This document shows, in pieces, positions 43,251-51,253 of a stretch of 64,000 nucleotides of DNA. Made by a program: the position numbers and the translations under genes. The notes beneath the pieces were generated by a model, which did no database searches, was not told where the DNA came from, and saw nothing but the letters and a program-made list of their open reading frames with translations. The first letter of the stretch is position 1; every line of letters begins with the position of its first letter. Source of the stretch: Leadbetterella sp964563435 (GTDB lineage Bacteria > Bacteroidota > Bacteroidia > Cytophagales > Spirosomataceae); contig CAZLXI010000002.1 of NCBI GenBank assembly GCA_964563435.1, forward strand, positions 110,817 through 174,816, written 5' to 3'.

Positions 43251-44314
43251 TTGAGTCGGCGTTCTTTCCAGGTATAGGAGGTGGGAATCAGGGAGATCAA
43301 GCCGAAGAATACGGCGTAAAACGGATAGATCAGCTGCGTCAACGGGATGTAAAAAATGCTTTTCCAACGATTAAGGAAGGTCAGCACTGCGCTCAGGAAC
43401 AGGGCCTCGGTGAGAAGACGGAAAAGTACGATGTCCCACTTGCCCGTAGCCAGGAACCAGACCGTACAGGCATTGACCAAAAAAATGAAGATGGCCGTGA
43501 TCTGTGTGACGGGGTTACTCCCGAGGCTCCATTTCCCCGCCCACCGTTTTCGTTGCCGGTAAAAGTCGGGGAGGGTTTCCGTGGCTTCCGTCTCTACAAT
43601 GCATTTTTTGTTCCGGGCAAAGAGAATACCGTTTCGGTACCGTTGATGGATTTTGTTCATCAGGAATTCATCATCGCCCGAAGCCGTGCCGGAATTATCA
43701 CCGTAACCGCCGGTTTCCAGGAATACCGCTTTCCGGTAGGCGAGGTTGGCCGCACTGCACATAATGGGTTTTTTCAGGAAGATGGCTACGGCAGCAGAAC
43801 CTACCAGTGATGCAAATTCTACCGTCTGCAACTGGTTCCACAGTGTTTTCCTGCGGGTAAAGGTAACCGGGCCGGAGATCATCTGAACCTGCGGATTGCG
43901 GAAGAGTGCAGCATAGTATGCGATGAGGTCCGGGGGCAAAACGCAGTCGCCATCAGTAGTGAAAATAATACTGCCGGGAGCCTCCTTCATCGCCTTTTCG
44001 ATACCGGCCTTTTTAGGGGCAGCTCCCCGTTCTGCTTCTTCCAGCCGGAGGATGCGCAGGTTTTCCAGGCCCAGGCTTTCAGCATACTCGACGGTTTTGT
44101 CAATGGAATGGTCATCTACCAGGATCACCTCCAGGTTTTGGTGGGTCTGGCGGCGGAAGCTTTCCAGCAGTCGTAAGATGTTTTGTTCCTCATTCCGGAC
44201 CACTACGATAGCAGACACCTGTTCGTCTGACCTTTCGCGTTCGGGAACCCGCGCAGATAACCACAAAACGGTGGCGAGGATCAGGAACAGGCTATACGAG
44301 ATCAGAAGGATCAT
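43247..44314 (-). CDS. Glycosyltransferase family 2 with membrane helices
   Basis: A 355-residue membrane-associated GT-A enzyme. The N-terminal helix (MILLISYSLFLILATVLWL) is followed by the GT2 domain: SAIVVVRNEEQNILRLLESF, VILVDDHSIDKT, the DxD-like TTDGDCVLPPD and the QRKRWAGKW segment of processive family 2 enzymes. Three C-terminal helices follow. I start at the ATG at 44314, since the frame above it to 44380 overlaps the previous gene and has no family resemblance. It even so overlaps that gene by 23 bp. Confidence 0.87.
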   Translation of the reverse strand: MILLISYSLFLILATVLWLSARVPERERSDEQVSAIVVVRNEEQNILRLLESFRRQTHQNLEVILVDDHSIDKTVEYAESLGLENLRILRLEEAERGAAPKKAGIEKAMKEAPGSIIFTTDGDCVLPPDLIAYYAALFRNPQVQMISGPVTFTRRKTLWNQLQTVEFASLVGSAAVAIFLKKPIMCSAANLAYRKAVFLETGGYGDNSGTASGDDEFLMNKIHQRYRNGILFARNKKCIVETEATETLPDFYRQRKRWAGKWSLGSNPVTQITAIFIFLVNACTVWFLATGKWDIVLFRLLTEALFLSAVLTFLNRWKSIFYIPLTQLIYPFYAVFFGLISLIPTSYTWKERRLK

Positions 44315-45254
44315 TTTTTCCGGGTTTATAAAAGATGCCGGTAAGCACCGGTGCAAAGACACTGAAAAACCAAACAGCAAAGGTAGCGATTAATACCAAA
44401 CGTTCGTCTACCGGGTATAATTTGAAAAAGTGAAGGCTGACCAGTTCCCGGAGGGTCAGGTCACCGAAAATGTTCAGTCCGCCACCCACGGTCTTCACCA
44501 GCAGCAAGAGGTTGATGCCGATGAAAAAGATCGCCGGATCAAGGGTGATACCGAAGCCCAGGTAAAAGCAAACATATTGCAGGTTGTAGATGATACTGCG
44601 TAATACGGAAAGTCCGATCACCCGGTTTTTTACGGTAAAGGGAAGTGAGAATGCGGCCGTATACTTTCGTATCCAGGCCCATTTCTGAAGAATAGCGGGC
44701 CGCATTCCATACAGGAACCCCAGGCTGATGAGGGCGGCGGCCGATATAAGGGCTGCCGGAAAGAGGAGGTAGGCCGCTTTTTCCCGGAAATACCAGATGA
44801 AAAGGGCGGCACCTCCAAAGAGCAGGGCCGTCCAGGTTTGGGTAAAGCTGTTATACAGGTTCAGTAGAACGGCAGAAAGCCGGTTCTCTTTTTTGAAATC
44901 CATGCTTCGTCCTACGTAGTCGCCCGCCATCAGCGGGGTAACGACCCCCAGTTTCAGCCCCCGCAGCACCTCACCGGCGGCTGTGGCAAAATCCCGGTCC
45001 TCCAGCAGACGGCCCAGGATCTTCCACTTGGTGATCTCGAAGTAATAGTTGGGTAAAACCAGCAAAACACCCGTCAGGAGCCAGCCGGGCCGAAGTAAAG
45101 CGGCCAGTTCGCGGATAAAAACAGCGGAAAGATCCAGTTTGGAAACCTGAAAGAGCAGAAGCGCGGTAATCAGTACCAGGAATAATATCCTTAAAAACCG
45201 GCGGAGATTAGGTTTAGATAAAATTTGAACGGTATTTTGCGTATTAAACTTCAA
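44292..45254 (-). CDS. Lysylphosphatidylglycerol synthase-type transmembrane (flippase-like) protein
   Basis: A 320-residue protein with about eight helices of the UPF0104/LPG synthase transmembrane family. PNYYFEITKWKILGRLLE and RGLKLGVVTPLMAGDYVGR match the family consensus (W-x-L-L and G-x-x-P-x-x-x-G). It probably moves or supports a lipid or polyprenyl carrier, consistent with the coupled glycosyltransferase and deacetylase genes. The start is the TTG at 45254; a downstream start is possible. It is divergent from ruvC with almost no intergenic space. Confidence 0.8.
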   Translation of the reverse strand: MKFNTQNTVQILSKPNLRRFLRILFLVLITALLLFQVSKLDLSAVFIRELAALLRPGWLLTGVLLVLPNYYFEITKWKILGRLLEDRDFATAAGEVLRGLKLGVVTPLMAGDYVGRSMDFKKENRLSAVLLNLYNSFTQTWTALLFGGAALFIWYFREKAAYLLFPAALISAAALISLGFLYGMRPAILQKWAWIRKYTAAFSLPFTVKNRVIGLSVLRSIIYNLQYVCFYLGFGITLDPAIFFIGINLLLLVKTVGGGLNIFGDLTLRELVSLHFFKLYPVDERLVLIATFAVWFFSVFAPVLTGIFYKPGKNDPSDLV

Positions 45255-45266
45255 ACACGAGGAGAT

Positions 45267-45836
45267 TTGGAAGCAAAGGTAAATGAAAAAATCATACTGG
45301 GGGTGGATCCGGGTACGCGGGTAATGGGGTATGGGCTTATTGAAGTGAAGAACTCGCAGCTCAGGATAATTCAGTATGGTGTTTTACGGCTGGAGAAGCT
45401 CAGCTCCCATGAGTTGAAGCTCAAAAGGATTTTTGAACGCATTACTCAGCTGATCGTGGAATATCTCCCGGATGAAATGGCGATAGAAGCCCCTTTTTAC
45501 GGGGAGAATGTGCAGTCTATGCTGAAGCTCGGACGTGCACAGGGGGTGGCTATGGCGGCTGCGTTGGCCCGGGATGTGAACATTGTGGAATACCTGCCTA
45601 AAAAAGTCAAGCAAAGTGTGACCGGGAACGGAAATGCCAGCAAGGAGCAGGTGGCCTATATGCTGGAAAAGCTTTTTAACCAGCCTCTGGAAAGGAAGTT
45701 TTATGACGCTACAGATGCCCTTGCGGTGGGAGTTTGTCATTTCATGCATGGAGGCACGAAAGCCCTGACGGGAAACAGTTCCAAAAAAACGGGCTGGGCG
45801 GCTTTTCTATCGGAAAACCCGGAAAGAATTAAGTAG
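45267..45836 (+). CDS. ruvC: Crossover junction endodeoxyribonuclease RuvC
   Basis: Resolves Holliday junctions with RuvAB. The 189-residue form starts at the TTG at 45267 (LEAKVNEKIILGVDPGTRVMGYG). The catalytic acids are visible as D in LGVDPGT, E in MAIEAPFYG and the C-terminal Asp in YDATDALAVG. The GNGNASKEQV segment is the family DNA-binding helix. All in-frame upstream starts (45225 and 45237) are also TTG. I prefer 45267 because family members begin about here, but the ribosome binding site is not clear. Confidence 0.92.
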   Translation: MEAKVNEKIILGVDPGTRVMGYGLIEVKNSQLRIIQYGVLRLEKLSSHELKLKRIFERITQLIVEYLPDEMAIEAPFYGENVQSMLKLGRAQGVAMAAALARDVNIVEYLPKKVKQSVTGNGNASKEQVAYMLEKLFNQPLERKFYDATDALAVGVCHFMHGGTKALTGNSSKKTGWAAFLSENPERIK

Positions 45837-45837
45837 T

Positions 45838-47751
45838 TTACTGCCAAATTCTTAATTGAAACGCCAGAAAAATATCATAAAAATATCGCAGTGAAGTTTT
45901 GCGTTGCGGTAAAAAGGCTCTATATTTGCAAACCTTTTCGGAGAGACGGAGAGATGGGTGAGTGGCTGAAACCACCAGTTTGCTAAACTGACGTACTGGA
46001 AACGGTACCGCGGGTTCGAATCCCGCTCTCTCCGCTGAAAAAGTATTCGGGGTGTAGCGTAGCCCGGTCATCGCGCCTGCTTTGGGAGCAGGAGGTCGCA
46101 AGTTCGAATCTTGCCACCCCGACAAAAGCAGCTTAACGGCTGCTTTTTTAGTTTTAAGGACGGTTCCGTAGCTCAGCTGGATAGAGCAACAGATTTCTAA
46201 TCTGTGGGTCGCAGGTTCGAATCCTGCCGGGATCACTTGACAGGACAAGTCGGAATTTTCTTCCGCTTGTCCTTTTTTATTTTCTCGTAAATTGTTGTTT
46301 ATCAGATAGATATAGTTGACTGCTTCATTCACTCTAAAAGTTCGAAGTACATTGTTTTCGATATACAATTTTTCGGGGAATATCGAACTAATTACTTGTC
46401 GCTTTTTCTCAATATCGGTGGCTTCGTAAATTGTGTCCAGCTTTAAAAGGTTGCTGATTCCTTTATTAAGAAGCTCTTTAAAGTTTAGATCATTATCTGA
46501 AAGTCCACCTAATCGGGCCTGAAGCTTCTCTATTTTAGCTTTGTAGTCTGATTTCATTTCTCGGTAATCCTCCGGTTCTATTAGCTTTGATGATAACAGT
46601 TCACGAATATAAATCAACTTGTTTTCAAGGTCGGTCATTTGCTTCTGCAGCTGTCTTTTTTCATTCACAAGATGATCGTTTTGACTGCTCCAGCTTTGTT
46701 TCAGTACTACTTTATATAATTCAGCTAATTCTGGCCGCGGGATATACTTTCTGAGTTCATAAATAAACTGTTGATTAAGATCATCAGCCCTTTGTCTGAA
46801 TTTACAACCTAAAGAGCAATGATAGTAAGAATAGTGCTTTGTATGTCCTTTTGATGCGCTGCCAGTTAGTATTTTACCGCATGTAGGGCAAGTTAAGAAC
46901 CCTCTTAGAGGTAAAGTTGAATTGGACACTACCTTTAGCCTGTATTGGTTCCGTTTTCTTCCATCCAGTACATCCTGTACTCTGTAGTACAAATCTTCGG
47001 AAATCAGTGGGTCATGCACTCCTTTTACAAACGTACTTGATTCATTTCTGTATTTAGGAACAAATATCTTTCCGCAGTATACGGGATTCCGAATAGCGAA
47101 CCAAAAGAGACTTTTTGCACCACTGAATCCTTTTTCTCGTGCCATTTTATAGACTTGTTCGGTATTATATACTCCTTTGACTAGTTCTTCGAAGGACCAG
47201 CGGATTGCGCTCGCCTGAGGCTCCTTAATAGCGATGTATTTTTTTCCTGCTTCATCAGTTCTGTTGATGTAACCAATAGGAGCTAAACCCATATAGCGGC
47301 CTTCTTTTCTTGCTTTCATCATTCCATCAATTACATTTAATGCTCGTCGGTCATTCTCTACTTCAGGTCCTGTCAGATAGAAAGCAAGCATCATTTTATT
47401 TTCAGGAATGGACAAATCCAGAGGCTGGTCTATAGCTTGTGGTTCCACACCTAATCTCCTAAGTGTACTTATCATTTGGTAGGCATCACCGGCATTGCGA
47501 CTGAATCTGTCCCATTTAAGGAACAGTACCAAATCTGTTTTTCCCCTGTTTTTTCTTAAGTCTGATAAATATGCTTTCCACTCCGGGCGGATAAAGGTCT
47601 TAGCAGAGTGATCCTCAAACATTACTCTTCGGATGGTAATGCTGTTAGCTTCACAATACTTACGCAGTAGTTCTTCCTGATTGCGTTGCGAATAGCCTTT
47701 TTCGGCTTGTTCATCCGTACTTACGCGGATGTACAGATCAGCGATTTTCAT
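45838..47751 (-). CDS. Large serine recombinase whose C-terminus reads antisense through three tRNA genes
   Basis: A site-specific integrase/excisionase. The catalytic Ser is S11 in LYIRVSTDEQAEKGYSQR, followed by KWDRFSRNAGDAYQMI and the recombinase domain around 165-260. A zinc-ribbon follows with CPTCGKILTGS and HCSLGCKFR, then a coiled coil (KRQLQKQMTDLENKLIY). The recognisable protein ends near INNNLRENKKGQ (about residue 494). The remaining 140 residues are the antisense of the tRNA-Arg, tRNA-Pro and tRNA-Ser genes and their promoter, with the well-known AGFEPATHRLEICC-type sequence. No stop occurs earlier. As integrated the protein is 637 residues; in the circular form the C-terminus would differ. 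It sits at the left end of the element. Confidence 0.88.
   Translation of the reverse strand: MKIADLYIRVSTDEQAEKGYSQRNQEELLRKYCEANSITIRRVMFEDHSAKTFIRPEWKAYLSDLRKNRGKTDLVLFLKWDRFSRNAGDAYQMISTLRRLGVEPQAIDQPLDLSIPENKMMLAFYLTGPEVENDRRALNVIDGMMKARKEGRYMGLAPIGYINRTDEAGKKYIAIKEPQASAIRWSFEELVKGVYNTEQVYKMAREKGFSGAKSLFWFAIRNPVYCGKIFVPKYRNESSTFVKGVHDPLISEDLYYRVQDVLDGRKRNQYRLKVVSNSTLPLRGFLTCPTCGKILTGSASKGHTKHYSYYHCSLGCKFRQRADDLNQQFIYELRKYIPRPELAELYKVVLKQSWSSQNDHLVNEKRQLQKQMTDLENKLIYIRELLSSKLIEPEDYREMKSDYKAKIEKLQARLGGLSDNDLNFKELLNKGISNLLKLDTIYEATDIEKKRQVISSIFPEKLYIENNVLRTFRVNEAVNYIYLINNNLRENKKGQAEENSDLSCQVIPAGFEPATHRLEICCSIQLSYGTVLKTKKAAVKLLLSGWQDSNLRPPAPKAGAMTGLRYTPNTFSAERAGFEPAVPFPVRQFSKLVVSATHPSLRLSEKVCKYRAFLPQRKTSLRYFYDIFLAFQLRIWQ
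45898..45928 (+). promoter_or_regulatory. tRNA operon promoter, -33/-7 with exact spacing
   Basis: TTTG at 45898-45901, exactly 19 bp, then TATATTTG at 45921-45928. Both boxes match the Bacteroidota consensus. It is 19 bp before tRNA-Ser, and lies inside the antisense tail of the recombinase frame. Confidence 0.85.
45948..46034 (+). tRNA. tRNA-Ser(GCT)
   Basis: An 87-nt class II tRNA. Acceptor GGAGAGA pairs with TCTCTCC and the discriminator is G. The anticodon loop TTGCTAA gives GCT. A long variable arm (ACGTACTGGAAACGGTACC) and a T-arm with GGTTCGAAT are present. CCA is not encoded. Confidence 0.93.
46048..46122 (+). tRNA. tRNA-Pro(TGG)
   Basis: A 75-nt tRNA. Acceptor CGGGGTG pairs with CACCCCG and the discriminator is A. 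The anticodon stem CCTGC/GCAGG encloses TTTGGGA, giving TGG. The T-arm contains AGTTCGAAT. CCA is not encoded. Confidence 0.93.
46124..46149 (+). terminator. Intrinsic terminator between tRNA-Pro and tRNA-Arg
   Basis: AAAAGCAGC (46124-46132) pairs with GCTGCTTTT (46139-46147) around a six-base loop, followed by T residues to 46149. Twelve bases later tRNA-Arg begins, with no promoter of its own visible. tRNA-Arg therefore seems to depend on readthrough. Confidence 0.75.
46162..46235 (+). tRNA. tRNA-Arg(TCT), probable attachment site
   Basis: A 74-nt tRNA. Anticodon stem ACAGA/TCTGT encloses TTTCTAA, giving TCT. The T-arm is GCAGGTTCGAATCCTGC. The acceptor stem GGTTCCG/CGGGATC holds together but with two wobble pairs. 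The recombinase frame enters from its 3' side, so integration at the 3' end is likely. CCA is not encoded. Confidence 0.92.
46243..46278 (+). terminator. Intrinsic terminator after tRNA-Arg
   Basis: GGACAAG and CGGAA on the left pair with TTCCG and CTTGTCC on the right with one bulged T, followed by a run of Ts (TTTTTT) to 46278. It ends tRNA operon transcription on the plus strand, yet it lies inside the minus-strand recombinase coding sequence. Confidence 0.75.
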
Positions 47752-47793
47752 ACTCGTTTAAATTTAAAATCAACATATAATTAACATAGAACT

Positions 47794-47937
47794 CTAATTC
47801 TTTTTTAAGTACCTTTCTATTAGAATATTAGCTAATAAATTCAGGAAGTCGAGAATTGCGGCAGCTTGTTCTAATGATACTTCAATGCCATTTTTACTGA
47901 GCAGTTCTACAGCCTGCTCGGGTTTAAGTTTTTCCAT
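47794..47937 (-). CDS. Small 47-residue protein next to the recombinase
   Basis: An ATG-started frame MEKLKPEQAVELLSKNGIEV followed by SLEQAAAILDFLNLLANIL and a basic end (RYLKKN). It is predicted to be two amphipathic helices with a GIEVSLEQA turn. I recognise the pattern of short Bacteroidota proteins that accompany mobile elements, but I cannot assign a function. It lies 42 bp upstream of the recombinase on the same strand, so it may regulate integration or excision. Confidence 0.72.
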   Translation of the reverse strand: MEKLKPEQAVELLSKNGIEVSLEQAAAILDFLNLLANILIERYLKKN

Positions 47938-48105
47938 TTTGCAACTTCTCATAATCAACTACACAATGCTTTCGTGCAGATGGATACTTTAACAATACTA
48001 AGATAATAAATTGTATTGATAATTTATATATTGGCAACACTTTTTTTGATAGAAACTTTCGCTGAAAGTTTTCATATACATTCTTTAATCTTTTACATAA
48101 CTGTT

Positions 48106-48113
48106 TACTTTTG
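48106..48113 (+). promoter_or_regulatory. Likely -7 box for the 251-residue gene
   Basis: TACTTTTG matches TAnnTTTG and lies 50 bp before the ATG at 48164. A weaker TTTA lies near the -33 position. The gap to the minus-strand small gene (47938-48163) otherwise holds no recognisable feature. Confidence 0.35.
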
Positions 48114-48163
48114 TTTTGGTATAAGAATGGGAAGCGACAACCAGCTGGCCAACATAGAAGCAA

Positions 48164-48919
48164 ATGAGTAAAGTGAGTTATAAAATCTACTTTAATGAGA
48201 GGCTAAAGCAAGTGTCACTTTATGGTCATATGACCTACCCTCTATACATTCAAGTCACTCATAAGCGTATACATATTTTTTTTAAAAGCTACTATTTTGA
48301 CCTGTTTTCGAAGTCCAGGCATTTCTTGCCTGATAGGAGCGCTGACCTTCCTGAGGCGACCGAGAAAACAGTGAAGGGAAGCAACGAGATAGGGATTGAA
48401 AAGTTCGGTCCATCCATTGAGGAAATAATATCTAAGGAAATAGAGGTTATTGACTTTATTATAAATAGGCACCCTGACGATTTTTCATTAGATCTGTTTA
48501 AGCGTGAATACGCCTTTTATAGCAAGGATTTGTGCGATATTACTGAAGATAGCTATATTAATTACCTGTACAATTTCTTCCAAAGCAGGGGTATGCCAGC
48601 CCTTGCTGTAGCGGTCAGGGAGGGTACCAGGCATACTATTGCTTATGAGGTTATCCATGACATGAAAAAGGCTCTTTCCCGATCTTTTTATGATCGGCTC
48701 GTTGAAAGTTCGCTATACTTCTCTCCACCATATCTTGCTTTGTATGGTTTTGTGCAGGACACAAAACAATGGCCCATGCTATGCCTTACAGTTATGGAAT
48801 GGCAAAATATAAAGACCCAAACTGCATTTACAGAGTACATGAAAATACACTACCCTGAGATTGATACAACAGTAGTTACAGATCAACTTGCACAGTGGTT
48901 AAATACCCTTAGACCTTAA
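48164..48919 (+). CDS. Hypothetical ICE protein of 251 residues
   Basis: The only plus-strand gene in the left part of the element. The N-terminus (YKIYFNERLKQVSLYGHMT, then YPLYIQVTHKRIHIFFKS) has the alternating strand pattern seen in arm-binding N-termini of tyrosine recombinases. No integrase catalytic residues follow. The middle is helical, and TKQWPMLCLTVMEWQNIKTQ lies near the C-terminus. It may be an accessory DNA-binding protein. I do not recognise the family. Confidence 0.65.
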   Translation: MSKVSYKIYFNERLKQVSLYGHMTYPLYIQVTHKRIHIFFKSYYFDLFSKSRHFLPDRSADLPEATEKTVKGSNEIGIEKFGPSIEEIISKEIEVIDFIINRHPDDFSLDLFKREYAFYSKDLCDITEDSYINYLYNFFQSRGMPALAVAVREGTRHTIAYEVIHDMKKALSRSFYDRLVESSLYFSPPYLALYGFVQDTKQWPMLCLTVMEWQNIKTQTAFTEYMKIHYPEIDTTVVTDQLAQWLNTLRP

Positions 48920-48930
48920 TATTGAACTAT

Positions 48931-49263
48931 TTAATTTTTGCTTAATTGACTCATTCCTATTTCCTGGTTTTCAGGAAAGTAGATCTTACTTCCCAGGTTT
49001 CTACGAAACGACGGTTCATATTCGATGTATCCAAAATCACTTAAATCCCTTACGCACTTATGATAGGTGGTGGGAGAGGAGATCTTTGCTATTCGCATGA
49101 TCTGGTGACTAAAAGCTATAATAGGATTGATGAGCCCCTTTTGTTTCCTGTACTGCAATAAGGCCGCATAGATACCAATATGGGTAATACTGATGCGGGG
49201 ATCTTTTTCAATAGCCCCGAAGAAGTCCGATAACGGCTTCAATATTTCCTCTGTCTCGATCAT
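48931..49263 (-). CDS. Hypothetical protein with a helix-turn-helix-like core
   Basis: A 110-residue protein. The central region KISSPTTYHKCVRDLSDFGYI resembles a winged-helix recognition segment, and YEPSFRRNLGSKIYF could be the wing. The N-terminus is acidic (MIETEEILKPLSDFFGAIEK). It may be a small regulator of the element. It ends the tra-side transcription unit, 3 bp after the DUF3945-like gene. Confidence 0.6.
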   Translation of the reverse strand: MIETEEILKPLSDFFGAIEKDPRISITHIGIYAALLQYRKQKGLINPIIAFSHQIMRIAKISSPTTYHKCVRDLSDFGYIEYEPSFRRNLGSKIYFPENQEIGMSQLSKN

Positions 49264-49266
49264 ATC

Positions 49267-50322
49267 CTAATGGTGAACTTTCACCCCGTTTAGTTTTTTA
49301 AAATTCAACTGCTGCTGCTGGTTCATTTGCTGGCTGACTTTTATAGCCTCAGGCGTTTTATTTCCCAAAGCCGAGGAAAGTGTTACTTTTCGGGAGTGCT
49401 CATCAAAAATACTCACAGACTTGAATTGAGGGTTAGCCTCTATATAGTAGCGGTATTCCCTGTCGTCTTGCAGAAAGGATACCGCTTCCCGGCTCCCCTG
49501 CTTCAGCTTATCCAACAGCTGATAGGCTGTAGATTGGTTCCGCAACTCCTTAATGGGTAAATCTTGTAGTACCCTTTCTAAATCGAATCCATAGCTGGAA
49601 GGAAACTCCTTGATCCTGTTATTTCCCTCAGCATCCTTGTCATTTAAATCCAGCTGAATCCAGCTGCCTTCTTTCTGAACCGCACGTCCCTGCAGAAGTT
49701 GGTAAACGCGCCCAATATCCATGCCCTCTCTGGCTTCAAAATAATGTTGCCTAACCTCCCGTGGCTGCGTTTCATCGTATAGCTTGGCCTGAAAACCGTT
49801 AAATTGGTAGTTGCCGGTATGGTCCCTGGCAAAGTGTAACTGGTGATTCACCCTTTCCCTTTCATTTATATAATAGGAATTTGGAATAGAGAATTGAGGT
49901 TGGCCTTGTCTGATCTGTTCGTCCAATTTTGAAGCGAGACCAGAGAAGCCGGCCTTTTGGATTTGCTCCTTTAAAGACCGGCTATTTGCCTCTGTATTCT
50001 TAACATCCTGCCTTACACTTATCCTCTCTTTTGCTGGTAGAACCAGCAGACGGCGAAGCAGCCGGAGCAGAAAGTTGGGATAGAGCTGCTTTTCCATCTG
50101 TCTTCTCTCCTGCCGCATTACCTGTAAAGCGAGGCGCTCTTCCGGGTCACTGGTCCCCTTATATTTCATAGCTACACGTTCATAATGGTGCAGCTTTTCT
50201 CTTAGCAGTGCACGATTGGCCGAAATACTCATTGAGAATAGTTTACTGAAGCGTTCTTCCCGGCTTCGCCACAGGGTCAGCTCCATTTCTACCCGATTTG
50301 CTCCAACAAACTGATTCTTCAT
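49267..50322 (-). CDS. DUF3945-like protein, paralog of the next gene
   Basis: A 351-residue protein. The first 125 residues are basic and helical (REERFSKLFSMSISANRALL, RRLLVLPAKERISV), possibly nucleic-acid binding. The remainder shares a block pattern with the protein at 50353-51159: PNSYYINERERVNHQLHFARD, FEAREGMDIGRVYQLLQGRAV, SYGFDLERVLQDLPIKEL and IEANPQFKSVSIFDEHSRKV. Such proteins are typical passengers of Bacteroidota conjugative elements. No catalytic motif is visible. Confidence 0.65.
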   Translation of the reverse strand: MKNQFVGANRVEMELTLWRSREERFSKLFSMSISANRALLREKLHHYERVAMKYKGTSDPEERLALQVMRQERRQMEKQLYPNFLLRLLRRLLVLPAKERISVRQDVKNTEANSRSLKEQIQKAGFSGLASKLDEQIRQGQPQFSIPNSYYINERERVNHQLHFARDHTGNYQFNGFQAKLYDETQPREVRQHYFEAREGMDIGRVYQLLQGRAVQKEGSWIQLDLNDKDAEGNNRIKEFPSSYGFDLERVLQDLPIKELRNQSTAYQLLDKLKQGSREAVSFLQDDREYRYYIEANPQFKSVSIFDEHSRKVTLSSALGNKTPEAIKVSQQMNQQQQLNFKKLNGVKVHH

Positions 50323-50352
50323 TTTGGTAGTATTTTATAATTTTACACTTCT

Positions 50353-51159
50353 TTATACAGTCTGGGCCTGCTTTCTCCTTTTTGCTTTAGGTAGCTGACT
50401 CACCGTGGGGCCATCATCGTCAGCGACTGCTTGTCGCTCCTTACTACTCTCCTGTTTTGCCGATTGCCCGTGCTCCACAGATTGCTTTTCAGTCCGGGAC
50501 TGGCGGTTAATTACCCGTTGCATATTCTCATCGTAGATATTGAGGGTTTTAAACTGCGGGTTAGCTTCAATGTGGTAATTTTTATCGACCCCATCCACTT
50601 GAATGGTTACCGGTACCCGATTACCTTCCTTCAGCGCCGAAATAAGATTACTTTTCGATTCGGGATCTGCCAATTCCCGGATGGGTTGCGCACTCAGAAC
50701 TTTCTCCAAATCATAGCCGTAACTCTCATAGAAGTATTTCAGTTTAAAATTACCGCTGGCATTGGTTTCTTTGAAGTCAATCTGAACCCAGGCATTAGCC
50801 ACCTGGCCTTCTTTGGTGGTCAGGTCTTTATTTACTGCTCTTGTGTTCAGAAGATGATATGCTTCTTTTAAGGCAATATTATCCCCCTTATTGATATAAA
50901 ATGTCTGCTCCAGCTTTTCTAAAGCCTTTGCTTTTTCGAGGCTCACCCGGTACGAGTTAAAGAAATACATATCACTCTGCTTCGATCTGGTAAAGTTGAG
51001 CTCAACGCCCACATTATCTCTTCCGTACTGGATAGAATGATCGAGTTTAAACTCCGCTTTTCCTTCCTGGATAGCTGCTTTAAGCTTATCCTCCAGTGCC
51101 TCGCTGAATCCGGTGGCAATGATTTGCTCACGCAGATAATCAAAATTTTTCTGATTCAT
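50353..51159 (-). CDS. DUF3945-like protein, shorter paralog
   Basis: A 268-residue protein with the same block order as its neighbour: HSIQYGRDNVGVELNFTRSK, FYINKGDNIALKEAYHLLNTR, ESYGYDLEKVLSAQPIREL and IEANPQFKTLNIYDENMQRV. It lacks the basic N-terminal domain of the neighbour and ends in a disordered Gln/Lys-rich tail (KQESSKERQAVADDD). The repeated pattern shows a tandem duplication with divergence. It lies 94 bp downstream of traN. Confidence 0.65.
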   Translation of the reverse strand: MNQKNFDYLREQIIATGFSEALEDKLKAAIQEGKAEFKLDHSIQYGRDNVGVELNFTRSKQSDMYFFNSYRVSLEKAKALEKLEQTFYINKGDNIALKEAYHLLNTRAVNKDLTTKEGQVANAWVQIDFKETNASGNFKLKYFYESYGYDLEKVLSAQPIRELADPESKSNLISALKEGNRVPVTIQVDGVDKNYHIEANPQFKTLNIYDENMQRVINRQSRTEKQSVEHGQSAKQESSKERQAVADDDGPTVSQLPKAKRRKQAQTV

Positions 51160-51253
51160 CTCATTATACTTTTAATGTTTTATTAACTCTTTATTTTCAG
51201 GTCTATGACGATATTCCATTCCGTAGATAACCTACCGCGCTTATCTTCAGGAA

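Noticed and set aside
45225..45266. Longer RuvC start
   Set aside because: All candidates are TTG; the extra 14 residues do not resemble RuvC and overlap the divergent flippase-like gene.
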